From CAWATZ01 sp963784995 (lineage in GTDB: Bacteria; Planctomycetota; Planctomycetia; Gemmatales; Gemmataceae), in the NCBI GenBank assembly GCA_963784995.1, contig CAWATZ010000013.1:868001-932000 (forward strand): DNA of 64,000 bases. The letters are read 5' to 3'. Position 1 is the first letter of the stretch, and each line of letters starts with the position of its first letter. The notes under the pieces were generated by a model, which saw only the letters and a program-made list of their open reading frames with translations, searched no databases and was not told the DNA's origin. Made by a program: the position numbers and the translations under genes. Shown in pieces: positions 8,516-17,326 of the stretch.

Positions 8516-8890
8516 TCATTCGCCTCCAGGCACTACCACGCAGTTGAACCCGGAGCCAAACCGCTGCCGCAGAGTATCCAAAGTGCCTCGTTCGATCCGT
8601 GCCTGGGGAAGACTGGTAAGCTGGAGTTGCCGCAGCCTGTTGAGAAAAGGCGATGCCGCCAGAGCCGCGGCTCCCGCATCACCGACCAGAACAGACCCCA
8701 GTTCAAGCGCTTGGAGTTGGTCAAGGTACGGCGACGATGCCAGGGCCGCAATTCCCTCTGCCGTGAGGCGTGAGTTCCCACTCAGACCGAACCGCTGCAA
8801 ACCGGTCAGGGCGGAACAGCCCGCCAGTAGCCGCACGCCCGTGTCGGTGATGCCTGTCCCTCCCCAGCCACCAAGACGTAACACGTTCAC
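8516..8890 (-). CDS. leucine-rich-repeat protein, probably a C-terminal remnant
   Basis: The 124 codons encode three or four LRR-like units (GITDTGVRLLAGCSALTGL, LTAEGIAALASSPYLDQLQALELG, VGDAGAAALAASPFLNRLRQL) and a short tail ending in VVVPGGE. There is no signal peptide or N-terminal cap. Related planctomycete proteins are several hundred residues long with an N-terminal domain before such repeats, so this looks like the 3' end of a longer gene. It begins only 23 bases after the stop of the giant WD40 kinase on the same strand and could be read through from it. Confidence 0.6.
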   Translation of the reverse strand: MNVLRLGGWGGTGITDTGVRLLAGCSALTGLQRFGLSGNSRLTAEGIAALASSPYLDQLQALELGSVLVGDAGAAALAASPFLNRLRQLQLTSLPQARIERGTLDTLRQRFGSGFNCVVVPGGE

Positions 8891-8913
8891 CGGCCTGCGT
8901 CCTCGTCAGGCGA

Positions 8914-11900
8914 TCATTTCCGCGGGGCCTCCCACTGGATCAAGGCCTTCGCCTCCTTGGAGGCCAGCCACAGGATCAGGTCGTCGTGGGTGGCATTGCC
9001 GGCCAGCGGGTTCTTCTCGTCTTTGGGCAGCCGCACCATCTTGGCGGCCTCGGTCGCCAGTTTCCGGGCCTCTTCGGGCTTGCCCTGCCGGAACAGGCTC
9101 ATCGCCCGGAAGAACGCCGACGGGCCGGCCACGTGCCGGTTGTTCCTGGCGCCGGTCGTCGCGGCGAGCAGCGCGGCGTCGGCCTCCGCGAAGTGCCCAC
9201 AGCGGTATTCGGCCATGCCGAGGGTCAAGCGGCAGAAGGGATGGTCCTTGTCGAGTTCCACCGCCTTCCGGGCGAGGGCCAGCGCGGCTTCCTGCCGGGT
9301 CTTGTCCGGCGTGGGGCGCAGGCAGCAGATCCGGGCCACGACGTGCGCCGTTGCGGGATCGTACGTGCCCCTGGCGGACTCGATGGCTCGCCCGCAGGCG
9401 TCGGCGAGTTCCTGGTCCTGCCCGAACCACGCCCGGAGGGCGGCGAGCTTCAGGGCGAGTTCCGTGTCCTCGGGCCTGGCCGCGGACACGGCAGCGAGAT
9501 GCACGAGGGCGTCCTGGGTTCGGCCGGCGGCGATCTCCCGCTCCGCGGCGGCCTGCGCTGTCGGGACCTTCTGCTCGGGGGGCGGCAGGAGTTTGAGGTA
9601 GAATGCCGCCGCGAACTCGTCCTGGGCCGCCCGCGCCGCCAGGTAGCCTTCCCGACAACGCCCCACGTTCGGTTGCACGTGCAACCGCCGATAGGCCAGT
9701 TCTTCCTCGTCCGGTTGCAAGGGAATGAGTTCGACCCGGGTGCCTCCCTCGCGGTCCACGCGCGCGAAGAGGCGGCCGTCGGGGCTGGTGCGCTTGTTGA
9801 CGGCCATGTTGGGAATCGCTTCGCCCGGCAATTCCTTCCCCGTCGCGGCGTCCCACACCGCCTTCTTCCTGTTGCTATCGGTGACAAGGCGCGTGCCGTC
9901 CGGGCTGAGCGACACCAAAACCAGCGAATTCGGCGGCGCTTTCAGCTCGAGGACGGTCGCTCCGGTCCGCGCGTCCCATACCTTGCCGGTCGCCAGGTCC
10001 CAGTTCAGCTCCCGTTGGGGCGTGCCGGTCCGCGCGTCCCACACCTTCACCTCGCCCAGCTTCCCGAAATCCCAGCTCTCGGTGACGATCCGCGTGCCGT
10101 CCCGGCTGAAAGCCACGCTCGACACGTGGCTCTCGTGCCCTTTCAGGTCGAGCAGGACAGCCCCGGTCCGCGCGTCCCACACCTTCGCCGTCCTGTCCTC
10201 GCTGCCGGTGACGATCCGCGTGCCGTCCGTGCTGAAAGCCATGGGACCGATATAGCCCGTGTGCCCTCTCAGGATGGTCGGGGGCTTTACTGACCGCGCG
10301 TCCCAGACCGTCACCGCGCCGAGAAGTTTCCCGGTGACGATCCGGGTCCCATCCGGGGTGAACGCTACGCTCGTCACCCGTTCCGTGAAGCCCTTCAGTT
10401 CCACGAGGGCCGTGCCCGTCCTGGCGTCCCACACCCGCACCGTCCGGTCCACACTGCCGGTGACGATCCGCTTGCCGTCCGGGCTGAACGCCACACACTG
10501 CACCGCGCTCACGTGCCCCTTCAGCTCGAGCAGGGCAGCTCCCGTCGTGGCGTCCCACACCAGCGCCCTGTGGTCCTGTTGGCCGCCACCGGTGACGATG
10601 CGCGTCCCGTCCGGGCTGAACGCCACGCACTGCACTGCGCCCGTGTGCCCCTTCAGCTCGAATAGCTCCGCTCCGGTCGCGGCGTCCCGCACCGTCGCCC
10701 AGTTCGCCAGGCTGCCCTTCCATTTGATCCCACCGGCGACGAACCGCGTGCCGTCCGGGCTGAACGCGACGCTCGCACCCGTGTAGCCCATGATACCAGT
10801 ACCTTCCGTCCCCTCCTGTGTCAGGTCGAGCAGGACCGCCCCCGTCCGCGCGTCCCACACCTTCAGCTCGGTCTTGTCGCCCCAACCATCCGGCCCGCCA
10901 GCCGCGGTGATGATCCGGGTGCCGTCCGGGCTGATCGCGATGCTGTTCACCCCTTCCTTGAACCCCTTTAACTCGAGCAGAGCCGCCCCCGTCCGCGCGT
11001 CCCACACTTTGACCTCGCCCGTCCAGGTGAGAGAGCCTTGCTCGTCTTGCCCCGTCTGCCGGTATCCCCCGGTGACGAGTCGCGTGCCGTCCCGGCTGAA
11101 CGCCGCGCTCTTCACCGTGCCCTTGAACCCTTTCAGTTCGAGCAGGGCCACCCCCGTCCGCGCGTCCCAGACCGTTGCCGCGCCCGGCTTGTTGGGCTCC
11201 CCTCCGCCGGAGAGGATGCGCGTGCCGTCCGGGCTGACCGCCACGATGTGCAGTTCGCCCCTGTGCCCGTTCATTTCGAGCCGGGGGGTCCCCGTCCGCG
11301 CGTCCCACACCTTCGCCGTCCCGTCATGACAGCCGGTGACGATCCGCGTGCCGTCCGGACTGAACGCTGCGCACAGCACCTGGTTGGTGTGCCCGGTCAG
11401 GACGAGCAGTTCCGCCCCCGTCCGCGCGTCCCACACGGTTGCCTCGTGGGCGCCACTCTGCCCACCCACGGTGACGATCCGCGTGCCGTCCGGGCTGAAA
11501 GCCGCGCTCTGCTCTCCATCTCCCAACCCCACCGCGAAAGCCATCTCTGTCTGCGGGCCCGGGCGCCCTTTGAGGCTGAACAGGGACATTCCGGTCCTGG
11601 CGTCCCACACCAACGCCTTCTCGTCCCAACCATGGCCGGTGACGATGCGCGCGCCGTCGGGGCTGACCGCCACGCACCCCGGCACGTCCCTGCTCACCTT
11701 GAGGGCGAACAGGGGCGGCCCTTCCTTCTCCGCGTCCCACACCTTCGCCTGCTTGAAAGCGCCGGCGACGATTCGTGTCCCGTCCGGGCTGAAAGCAACC
11801 CCACGGATGAGGTTGCACCCTGAGAATTCGAGCAGGGGCTTCCCCGTGCCGGCGTCGCACACCAACGCCTTTTGGTTCGCAAGAGGGCCGATGAAGAGCC

Positions 11901-13707
11901 GCGTGCCGTCCGGGCTGAACGCCACACTGGTCCTTGTGCCCTTGAACTCCCACTGAGGTTTCCCCGTATCCACGTCCCATACTCTCACCATCCCGTCACG
12001 GCAGGCGGTGGCGACTCGGGAACCGTCCGGGCTCAGCACCACGCGAACCACCGGACTCGTATGCTTCAACTCCCGCTGGAGCTTCCCTGTGCGCGCGTCC
12101 CACAGCCGCGCCGTGTTGTCCTGGCCGACGAGGGCCAGCCGCGTGCCACCCAGGCTGAACAGCTGGCTCGCCCCAGGGTCTCGGAGGTAATTCAGTTCAA
12201 ACACGGCCGTCCCGGTCCGCACGTCCCACACCTTTACCTCGCACGGCTCGTTCCGCTTGTTGGTGTGCCCGGCCTCGGTAACGATGCGCTCGCCGTCCAG
12301 GCTGAAGGCCACACGGAGCACCGGGTTCGTGTGTCCGTACAGGGTAAACAGGCCGCCGCGCGTTTGCTGCTCCAGGTAGCGCCACTCCCAGCCGCGCTGT
12401 TCCTCGGGCACTTTCTCCAACCGTTCGGCCGCCAACACCACATCGCGGTGGTCATAGGCGGCGCTGGCCAGAACCATGCTGCTGACGCCCAGCTGGTACT
12501 TGAGCTCGTTGTTAGCCTTATCGCGCTCCTCGCCGCGCTGCTTTTCACGGGCCAGGGCCGCTTCGGTTTTGCGATATTGCAGGTAGCTATACGTGCCTCC
12601 GACCGCAAGCGCCAGCACCACCGCCGCCGCCGCTCCGGCCACCACCGGATTACGTTTCACCCACTTGACGCACCGCTCGATGCCGCCGACCGGCCGTGCC
12701 CGGATCGGCTCGCCGTGCTGATAGCGCGCCAGGTCGTCCGCCAGCTCCGCCGCCGAGGCGTAGCGTTTCTCCGGCTCCTTACGCAGGCACTTCAGGCAGA
12801 TGGTCTCCAGGTCCAGCGGCACCGCTGGCTGAAAGCGCGAGGGCGGTGCCGGCTCCTGCGTCCGCACCAGGTCGAGCGTCTCCACCACGGTCTTGCCCTT
12901 GAACGGCGGCCTTCCCGCCAGGCACTCGTAGAGGATCGCCCCCAGGGCGTACGTGTCCGCCGCCGGCCCGGCCTCGTCGGCGCGTCCCGAGGCCTGCTCC
13001 GGGGCCATGTACGAGGGCGTGCCCATCACCTGCCCGGCCTGAGTCGCGCCGCTGTCGCTGTCCAGTTGCCGGGCCAAACCGAAGTCGGTGATCTTCGGCG
13101 TGCCGTCGGCCGCCAGCAGCACGTTGGCCGGCTTGAGGTCGCGATGCACCACGTTGCGGCTGTGCGCCAGTTGCATCGCCCGCGCCAGCGCCTCCACCAG
13201 TTTGGCCGCCTCGCGGGCCGGCAGCGGCTGGCCGCCGATCTTGCCGGCGAGGCTGCCCCCCTCGACGAACTCCAGGGCGCAGTAGGGATGGCCGTTGGCT
13301 TCGCCGACCTCGAAGACTTGCACGATATTGGGATGCTGCAACCGCGCCGCCGCCGCCGCCTCCAGACGGAAGCGGGCTCGTTCCTGCGGCCCGGCATGGC
13401 CGCCGGCCAGCACCATCTTCAGCGCCACGGTGCGCTTCAGGGTCAGATGGATCGCCTTGTAGACGACGCCCATGCCCCCACGGCCCAGCACGCACTCAAT
13501 GTCGTAGCCTGGCACCGCAACCGCTTGCGGACCACGCTCCGGCCCGGCGACCCTTGGCTCCGCGTCCTGGTCCGGCACGTACGTCCTGGTACGCTCAGAG
13601 ACCGAGGGACCGGGCACGTGATCGGTGGTCACGTCCGGAGCCGGCGGCGCGAGGCTCAGCTCGTGATCGGTGGTGCGGAGAGGATCCTGGTCGTTCGGCG
13701 CGGGCAT
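8914..13707 (-). CDS. giant serine/threonine kinase with membrane segment, WD40 propeller array and helical C-terminus
   Basis: This 1,597-residue protein has a kinase domain at about 68-335: GRGGMG 75-80, Lys97 in VALKM, HRDLKPAN from 188, DFG 208-210 and MAPE. Residues 354-375 form one membrane segment, followed by a charged coiled-coil-like stretch. About 20 WD40 units then run from ~440 to ~1300, many carrying FSPDGTRIVTG...VWDARTG. The end is helical and TPR-like (ELALKLAALRAWFGQ, AEYRCGHFAEADAALLAAT). The WD40 units are very similar even at DNA level (10000-12300), which implies recent tandem expansion. The ATG at 13707 is preferred to the one at 13728. The kinase looks active. What the extracytoplasmic propellers bind cannot be told. 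Confidence 0.9.
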   Translation of the reverse strand: MPAPNDQDPLRTTDHELSLAPPAPDVTTDHVPGPSVSERTRTYVPDQDAEPRVAGPERGPQAVAVPGYDIECVLGRGGMGVVYKAIHLTLKRTVALKMVLAGGHAGPQERARFRLEAAAAARLQHPNIVQVFEVGEANGHPYCALEFVEGGSLAGKIGGQPLPAREAAKLVEALARAMQLAHSRNVVHRDLKPANVLLAADGTPKITDFGLARQLDSDSGATQAGQVMGTPSYMAPEQASGRADEAGPAADTYALGAILYECLAGRPPFKGKTVVETLDLVRTQEPAPPSRFQPAVPLDLETICLKCLRKEPEKRYASAAELADDLARYQHGEPIRARPVGGIERCVKWVKRNPVVAGAAAAVVLALAVGGTYSYLQYRKTEAALAREKQRGEERDKANNELKYQLGVSSMVLASAAYDHRDVVLAAERLEKVPEEQRGWEWRYLEQQTRGGLFTLYGHTNPVLRVAFSLDGERIVTEAGHTNKRNEPCEVKVWDVRTGTAVFELNYLRDPGASQLFSLGGTRLALVGQDNTARLWDARTGKLQRELKHTSPVVRVVLSPDGSRVATACRDGMVRVWDVDTGKPQWEFKGTRTSVAFSPDGTRLFIGPLANQKALVCDAGTGKPLLEFSGCNLIRGVAFSPDGTRIVAGAFKQAKVWDAEKEGPPLFALKVSRDVPGCVAVSPDGARIVTGHGWDEKALVWDARTGMSLFSLKGRPGPQTEMAFAVGLGDGEQSAAFSPDGTRIVTVGGQSGAHEATVWDARTGAELLVLTGHTNQVLCAAFSPDGTRIVTGCHDGTAKVWDARTGTPRLEMNGHRGELHIVAVSPDGTRILSGGGEPNKPGAATVWDARTGVALLELKGFKGTVKSAAFSRDGTRLVTGGYRQTGQDEQGSLTWTGEVKVWDARTGAALLELKGFKEGVNSIAISPDGTRIITAAGGPDGWGDKTELKVWDARTGAVLLDLTQEGTEGTGIMGYTGASVAFSPDGTRFVAGGIKWKGSLANWATVRDAATGAELFELKGHTGAVQCVAFSPDGTRIVTGGGQQDHRALVWDATTGAALLELKGHVSAVQCVAFSPDGKRIVTGSVDRTVRVWDARTGTALVELKGFTERVTSVAFTPDGTRIVTGKLLGAVTVWDARSVKPPTILRGHTGYIGPMAFSTDGTRIVTGSEDRTAKVWDARTGAVLLDLKGHESHVSSVAFSRDGTRIVTESWDFGKLGEVKVWDARTGTPQRELNWDLATGKVWDARTGATVLELKAPPNSLVLVSLSPDGTRLVTDSNRKKAVWDAATGKELPGEAIPNMAVNKRTSPDGRLFARVDREGGTRVELIPLQPDEEELAYRRLHVQPNVGRCREGYLAARAAQDEFAAAFYLKLLPPPEQKVPTAQAAAEREIAAGRTQDALVHLAAVSAARPEDTELALKLAALRAWFGQDQELADACGRAIESARGTYDPATAHVVARICCLRPTPDKTRQEAALALARKAVELDKDHPFCRLTLGMAEYRCGHFAEADAALLAATTGARNNRHVAGPSAFFRAMSLFRQGKPEEARKLATEAAKMVRLPKDEKNPLAGNATHDDLILWLASKEAKALIQWEAPRK

Positions 13708-13876
13708 CGAGCACCGTCCTTTCAGCAACCGGGGAAAGAAACGGGGACGTGCAAGGTTGTTGTTTTCGCCCGCAGCTGGGGCATCGGGCCATTATCGAAC
13801 GGGCCCGCGGCTGTTGCAACGGAAATCCCAAGGGCCTTCGCTTGTCGGGTCTGGCAAAAGAACCGGGAGGGACCGA

Positions 13877-13971
13877 CCCGTTAGCCGCGACGCGGAGCGC
13901 AGCGCAGCGGAGCGCGGGGTGCCTCCGTTGGGTAGAGACCCCCCGCTGCGCTCCGCGTCGCGGCTAACGGG
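13877..13971. repeat. inverted repeat, family B (TAGCCGCGACGCGGAGCGCAG)
   Basis: Arms 13877-13902 and 13946-13971 are perfect 26-base complements with GTTAGCCGCGACGCGGAGCG as core. A related single arm lies at 23783-23826. It sits between the start of the WD40 kinase and the 3' end of a decayed kinase. Confidence 0.85.
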
Positions 13972-13986
13972 TTTCGGGAACCTTTG

Positions 13987-14469
13987 TCAGACCCCACTTG
14001 TCCCGCTCCGTCCCGAAGACGCACTGCGAGCTGGTCCAGCACCAGACGGCGGGCTTCGCCGACACAGCAGGGGGTGCTTGAGCAGATCGACTAGCATCTG
14101 CGGCGGCAGCTCGCGGGCCAACACCGCCGACAGGCCCCGCGTTAGCTCCTGCCAGGTGCCCGGGAGCGTGGCCTTGCCCATGGCCTGGGTGAGGGTGGCA
14201 GCGGCCTGGCCGCACAGCTGGGCGGCCGCCTTCGGCTCCAGCCGCGCCGCCACCGCCGATAGGCCCTGCGCCAGGTTCTCCAAGGCGTACGGTTCCGTGG
14301 TCTTGCTCAGGGCCTGGAGAAGGGCGTCGGCAGTCCTCCCGGCCAGGCGTCGATCAAGTTCGGCGTCGCCGCCGCACTCGCGCTCCAGGTAGGCGGCACG
14401 CTCCGCCGGATCGGCGAGGTCCGACGCGGCCAGGAACAGGGATTTCGCTCGTGCAGCATCGACAGCCAT
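13987..14469 (-). pseudogene. internally deleted remnant of a planctomycete serine/threonine kinase
   Basis: The ATG at 14469 has a GGAGGTG ribosome site. The first ~45 residues (AVDAARAKSLFLAASDLADP...ERECGGDAELDRRL) match the N-terminus of kinases that normally follow ECF sigma genes in these genomes. The sequence then jumps to a repetitive helical tail (ALENLAQGLSAVAARLEPKAA, GTWQELTRGLSAVLA) with the entire kinase domain missing. Two more frame breaks near 14058 and 14020 precede the end; the natural tail continues toward 13971 as CVGEARRLVLDQLAVRL. It follows the sigma gene at 14770-15333 in the same direction. The fusion is best explained by deletion of the middle of a sigma-linked kinase. 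Confidence 0.65.
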
Positions 14470-14769
14470 GGTTCACCTCCGGTATGGGCTCTGCTCTCAA
14501 TGCCCCATCCAGGGCAAAAGTGTCTCGCGGATTCGGGTTTCTTTTTCCTGACCGTCCTGGATTCTGGGGAAGTGCCAGGAGAGGGCCGGAAGAGAAGGCG
14601 TGTGCTGCTGGCGTGTTGGCGAGGTCGCTTTTTTGTCATCGGTGGGGCAAGCACAGACACGGCGGGGCATCTCCTGGCGAGACCGCCAAGCAGAAGCGCC
14701 GTTGGCGGTGTGGCGGTCTCAGCGGTCCTGTCTCCGCGGCAACCCGTCCCTCCCCAAAATCCGTGACGG
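14470..14769. other. intergenic, nothing recognised
   Basis: These 300 bases separate the sigma gene from the kinase remnant. I saw no convincing coding frame, RNA or hairpin. It may be further debris of the deleted kinase operon. Confidence 0.4.
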
Positions 14770-15333
14770 TCAGTCTTTTTCGAGAGCATCGCGGAGCCAG
14801 GCCCGCGCGTACTTCCAGTTCCGATAGGCCGCCGCCCGCGACACCCCCAGGGCCGCGCCCGCCTCCTCGATGGACAGCCCGCCGAACAGGTGCAGGTGAG
14901 CGACCCGGGCCGCCGTGGGGTCTTCTTCCCCGAGTCGGGTCAGCAGCTCGTCCAGCGACAGGACGAGGTCGGGGTCCTCGGCAAGCGAATCGGCCTGATC
15001 GAGCAGCTCGAGCCGGACCCGGCCGCCGCCGCGTTTGAGCCGCTTGCGATCGCGGGCGTGGTTGACCCGGGTACCCGCGCAGCGGGTGCGGCGCATGGCC
15101 TCGGCGGCGGCGGCGAAGAAATGCCCCCGGCCTGCAAACTGCTGCTCCCCGACCAGGCGGAGGTACGCTTCGTGGACCAGCGCCGTGGCCTGCAGCGTCT
15201 GCCCGGGGCCCTCCGCTGCCATCCACACGGCGGCGAGCTTCTGCAATTCCTCGTAGACGAGCGGAAGCAGCTCGGCGGCAGCGCGGCGATCACCGGCCGC
15301 GGCGGCATCGAGAAGGAGGCTCACGTTGGACAT
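14770..15333 (-). CDS. ECF RNA polymerase sigma factor, planctomycete TIGR02999 type
   Basis: The 187-residue protein begins SNVSLLLDAAAAGDRRAAAELLPLVYEE, followed by ATALVHEAYLRLVG (region 2) and ARVAHLHLFGGLSIEEAGAALGVSRAAAYRNWKYARAWL (region 4 helix-turn-helix). It would direct RNA polymerase to a dedicated promoter set. In this family such factors are usually controlled by an adjacent kinase instead of an anti-sigma factor, and a decayed kinase lies directly downstream. One oddity: between AMRR and NHARDRKRLKRGGG the family usually has about three residues (ILV-like). Here TRCAGTRV is encoded by a small palindromic GC-rich insertion near 15070-15090. The start at 15333 has no strong Shine-Dalgarno. 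Confidence 0.85.
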   Translation of the reverse strand: MSNVSLLLDAAAAGDRRAAAELLPLVYEELQKLAAVWMAAEGPGQTLQATALVHEAYLRLVGEQQFAGRGHFFAAAAEAMRRTRCAGTRVNHARDRKRLKRGGGRVRLELLDQADSLAEDPDLVLSLDELLTRLGEEDPTAARVAHLHLFGGLSIEEAGAALGVSRAAAYRNWKYARAWLRDALEKD

Positions 15334-15764
15334 ATCAGCTGAGTGTAACCGCTGCCGCTGACACGAGAAAGTGAAAAACCAGCCGGCGACCAGAGAGGGT
15401 CTGGCAATTAGTCGGGGTGGTTCTTTGCCCCCGCCCGGACAAGCCGGCCGGGGGCGACGATTCTTCGGCCTTTCCCAATTTCTCCTCTTCATTCCATCGC
15501 AATTGCTTCTTCATCGTCCTATAATAGTGATGAGCTTCCATGCCGGGACGCATTCACTGCCCTCTACTCCCTAACGTCCTGGCCTGCTTGACCTTTCACG
15601 GACGATTCCCGCTCCAAATGCTGGCACCACTCCGAACGTGGTTGCCGGGGTCCGCGTAATCCTGGTAAGAAGGGAGGAAGCGCCGGCCGGTCCGGCGTTC
15701 GCGCAGACTGCGATGGTGTCTTTTTCGGCATTGGTTTAGCATCCCGACCCCAGGAGAGACTGAC
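15334..15764. other. divergent intergenic region with candidate promoter and long GH57 leader
   Basis: This region separates the minus-strand sigma gene from the plus-strand GH57 gene. It is less GC-rich in the middle and holds TATAAT at 15520. Between that and the GH57 ATG lie about 240 untranslated bases with a small GC hairpin (GCGCCGGCCGGTCCGGCG) near 15681. No known riboswitch was recognised. Confidence 0.5.
15520..15525 (+). promoter_or_regulatory. candidate -10 element upstream of the GH57 gene
   Basis: A perfect TATAAT is followed by AGTG, as at 1371-1380. A clear -35 box at 16-18 bases was not seen. The shared TATAATAGTG string is the main support. Confidence 0.35.
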
Positions 15765-17225
15765 ATGGAACTTCGGCCAATTCCCGAGATGGTTCATGGG
15801 CTGCCCAACATTTGCGGCGCCTGGGACCAGGTCAAGGAAGTGACGCGCCAGCGGCACCCCGTCTACCTCAACGAGACCAACCTCCGCCTCGACAAGCTCC
15901 GCGCCACCTTCGCCATCGCCTTGCACATGCAGCAGCCGCTCATCCCCGCCGGCGGCCATCATCTGCCCACCAACGACCTGATCAGCAACCTCGATTTCAT
16001 GGTCCGCAACCCCGGCCAGGGCGACAACCACAACGCCGGGGTCTTCGCCGAATGCTACGCCCGCATGGGCGACATCATCCCCGAGCTGGTCTACCAGGGG
16101 AAGAACCCGCGGGTCATGCTCGATTACTCCGGCGAGCTGCTCTACGGTCTGCGCAAGATGGGCCGGGGCGACGTCCTGGACCGTCTGCGCCGGATCACCT
16201 GCGATCACCACCTGCGCAAGTACGTCGAATGGCTAGGGACGATGTGGGGCCATGCCGTCGCTTCCTCGACGCCGCTGCCCGACCTGGTGCCGCACCTGCG
16301 TGCCTGGCAGCAGAACTTCGCCGCCATCTTCGGCTGGGACGCCCTCGCCCGGGTGCGCGGCTTCTCGCCGCCCGAGATGCACCTGCCCAACCAGCCCGAT
16401 GCCGCCTTCACCTACGTCAAGGCCCTCAAGGAGTGCGGCTACAAGTGGCTGCTGGTGCAGGAACACTCGGTCGAAGCGGTCGATGGCAAGGGCCTGGGCA
16501 ACAAGCACGTGCCGCATCGGCTGGTGTGCAAGAACTCCGTCGGCGAGGAAATGTCGATCATCGGCCTGATCAAGACGCAGGGCTCCGACACCAAGCTGGT
16601 CGCTCAGATGCAGCCGTACTACGAGGCCTGCACCTTGCAGCGCGTCCAGGTGGGCACTGTCTGGATTCCGCCGTTCGTCACCCAGATCGGCGACGGCGAG
16701 AACGGCGGCGTCATGATGAACGAGTTCCCGTCCTGCTTCCGCCAGGCGATCGGCCGTTTTGGCACGGAGGATGTCGTCAACATTAACGGCACCGAATATC
16801 TGGAACTGATTGAGCAAGCCGGCGTCAAAGAGAACATGCTGCCGGTCATGCGACCCATCCACCAGGGCAAGCTCTTCGAGCGGATCACCAAATGGGAGCC
16901 AGGAGCGGCGGACAGGGCCCTGGCCGACCTCAAGAAAGAGGACCCGCACTTCAACCTGGAGGGCGGATCGTGGACCAACAACATCAGCTGGGTCCGCGGC
17001 TACGAGAACGTGCTGACGCCAATGAACCAGCTGAGCGTGCAGTTCCACCAGGTTCTCGGTAACAAGTCCGTGGACCAGAACAGTCACGAGTATCGTAACG
17101 CGCTGTTCCATTTGCTTGTTTCCCAGACCAGCTGTTTTCGCTACTGGGGACAGGGCATCTGGACCGATTATGCCCGGGAGATCTGCCGACGTGGGTCGGA
17201 GATCTTGAAACACGACTTCCGATAG
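15765..17225 (+). CDS. glycoside hydrolase family 57-type protein
   Basis: The protein has 486 residues and no signal peptide, so it acts in the cytoplasm. Near residue 52 the motif LHMQQPLIPAGGHHL resembles the first conserved GH57 region, and FSPPEMHLP lies in the middle of the barrel. GH57 enzymes act on alpha-glucans as amylases, branching enzymes or 4-alpha-glucanotransferases. Its position directly before glgX suggests work on glycogen. I cannot assign the catalytic Glu/Asp pair with certainty, so the exact reaction is open. The ATG at 15765 follows AGGAGAG. Codons are uniform and the gene is complete. Confidence 0.75.
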   Translation: MELRPIPEMVHGLPNICGAWDQVKEVTRQRHPVYLNETNLRLDKLRATFAIALHMQQPLIPAGGHHLPTNDLISNLDFMVRNPGQGDNHNAGVFAECYARMGDIIPELVYQGKNPRVMLDYSGELLYGLRKMGRGDVLDRLRRITCDHHLRKYVEWLGTMWGHAVASSTPLPDLVPHLRAWQQNFAAIFGWDALARVRGFSPPEMHLPNQPDAAFTYVKALKECGYKWLLVQEHSVEAVDGKGLGNKHVPHRLVCKNSVGEEMSIIGLIKTQGSDTKLVAQMQPYYEACTLQRVQVGTVWIPPFVTQIGDGENGGVMMNEFPSCFRQAIGRFGTEDVVNINGTEYLELIEQAGVKENMLPVMRPIHQGKLFERITKWEPGAADRALADLKKEDPHFNLEGGSWTNNISWVRGYENVLTPMNQLSVQFHQVLGNKSVDQNSHEYRNALFHLLVSQTSCFRYWGQGIWTDYAREICRRGSEILKHDFR

Positions 17226-17308
17226 TAGGACGGCTCTCCTGAGCCGTCTTGCAGAGCCGTCTGGACAGCCATTCCAGCCCGTCCAGACGGCTCTGGAGAG
17301 CCGTCCTA
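17226..17308. repeat. inverted repeat between GH57 gene and glgX (family C)
   Basis: Outer arms TAGGACGGCTCTCC (17226-17239) and GGAGAGCCGTCCTA (17295-17308) enclose further GAGCCGTC / GACGGCTC pairs. The same family is at 31940-31989. It lies in the 101-base gap of the likely GH57-glgX transcript, ending 18 bases before the glgX start, so it could modulate readthrough or translation. Confidence 0.85.
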
Positions 17309-17326
17309 CAACGCATAGAGCAGGCC

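Noticed and set aside
9980..12340. CRISPR-like regular repeats
   Set aside because: The periodicity is about 120 bases and in frame with WD40 units, with no direct repeat plus unique spacer pattern.
11872..13884. 670-codon plus-strand frame opposite the giant kinase
   Set aside because: It is the mirror of the kinase and WD40 codons; composition and lack of any motif mark it as a shadow.
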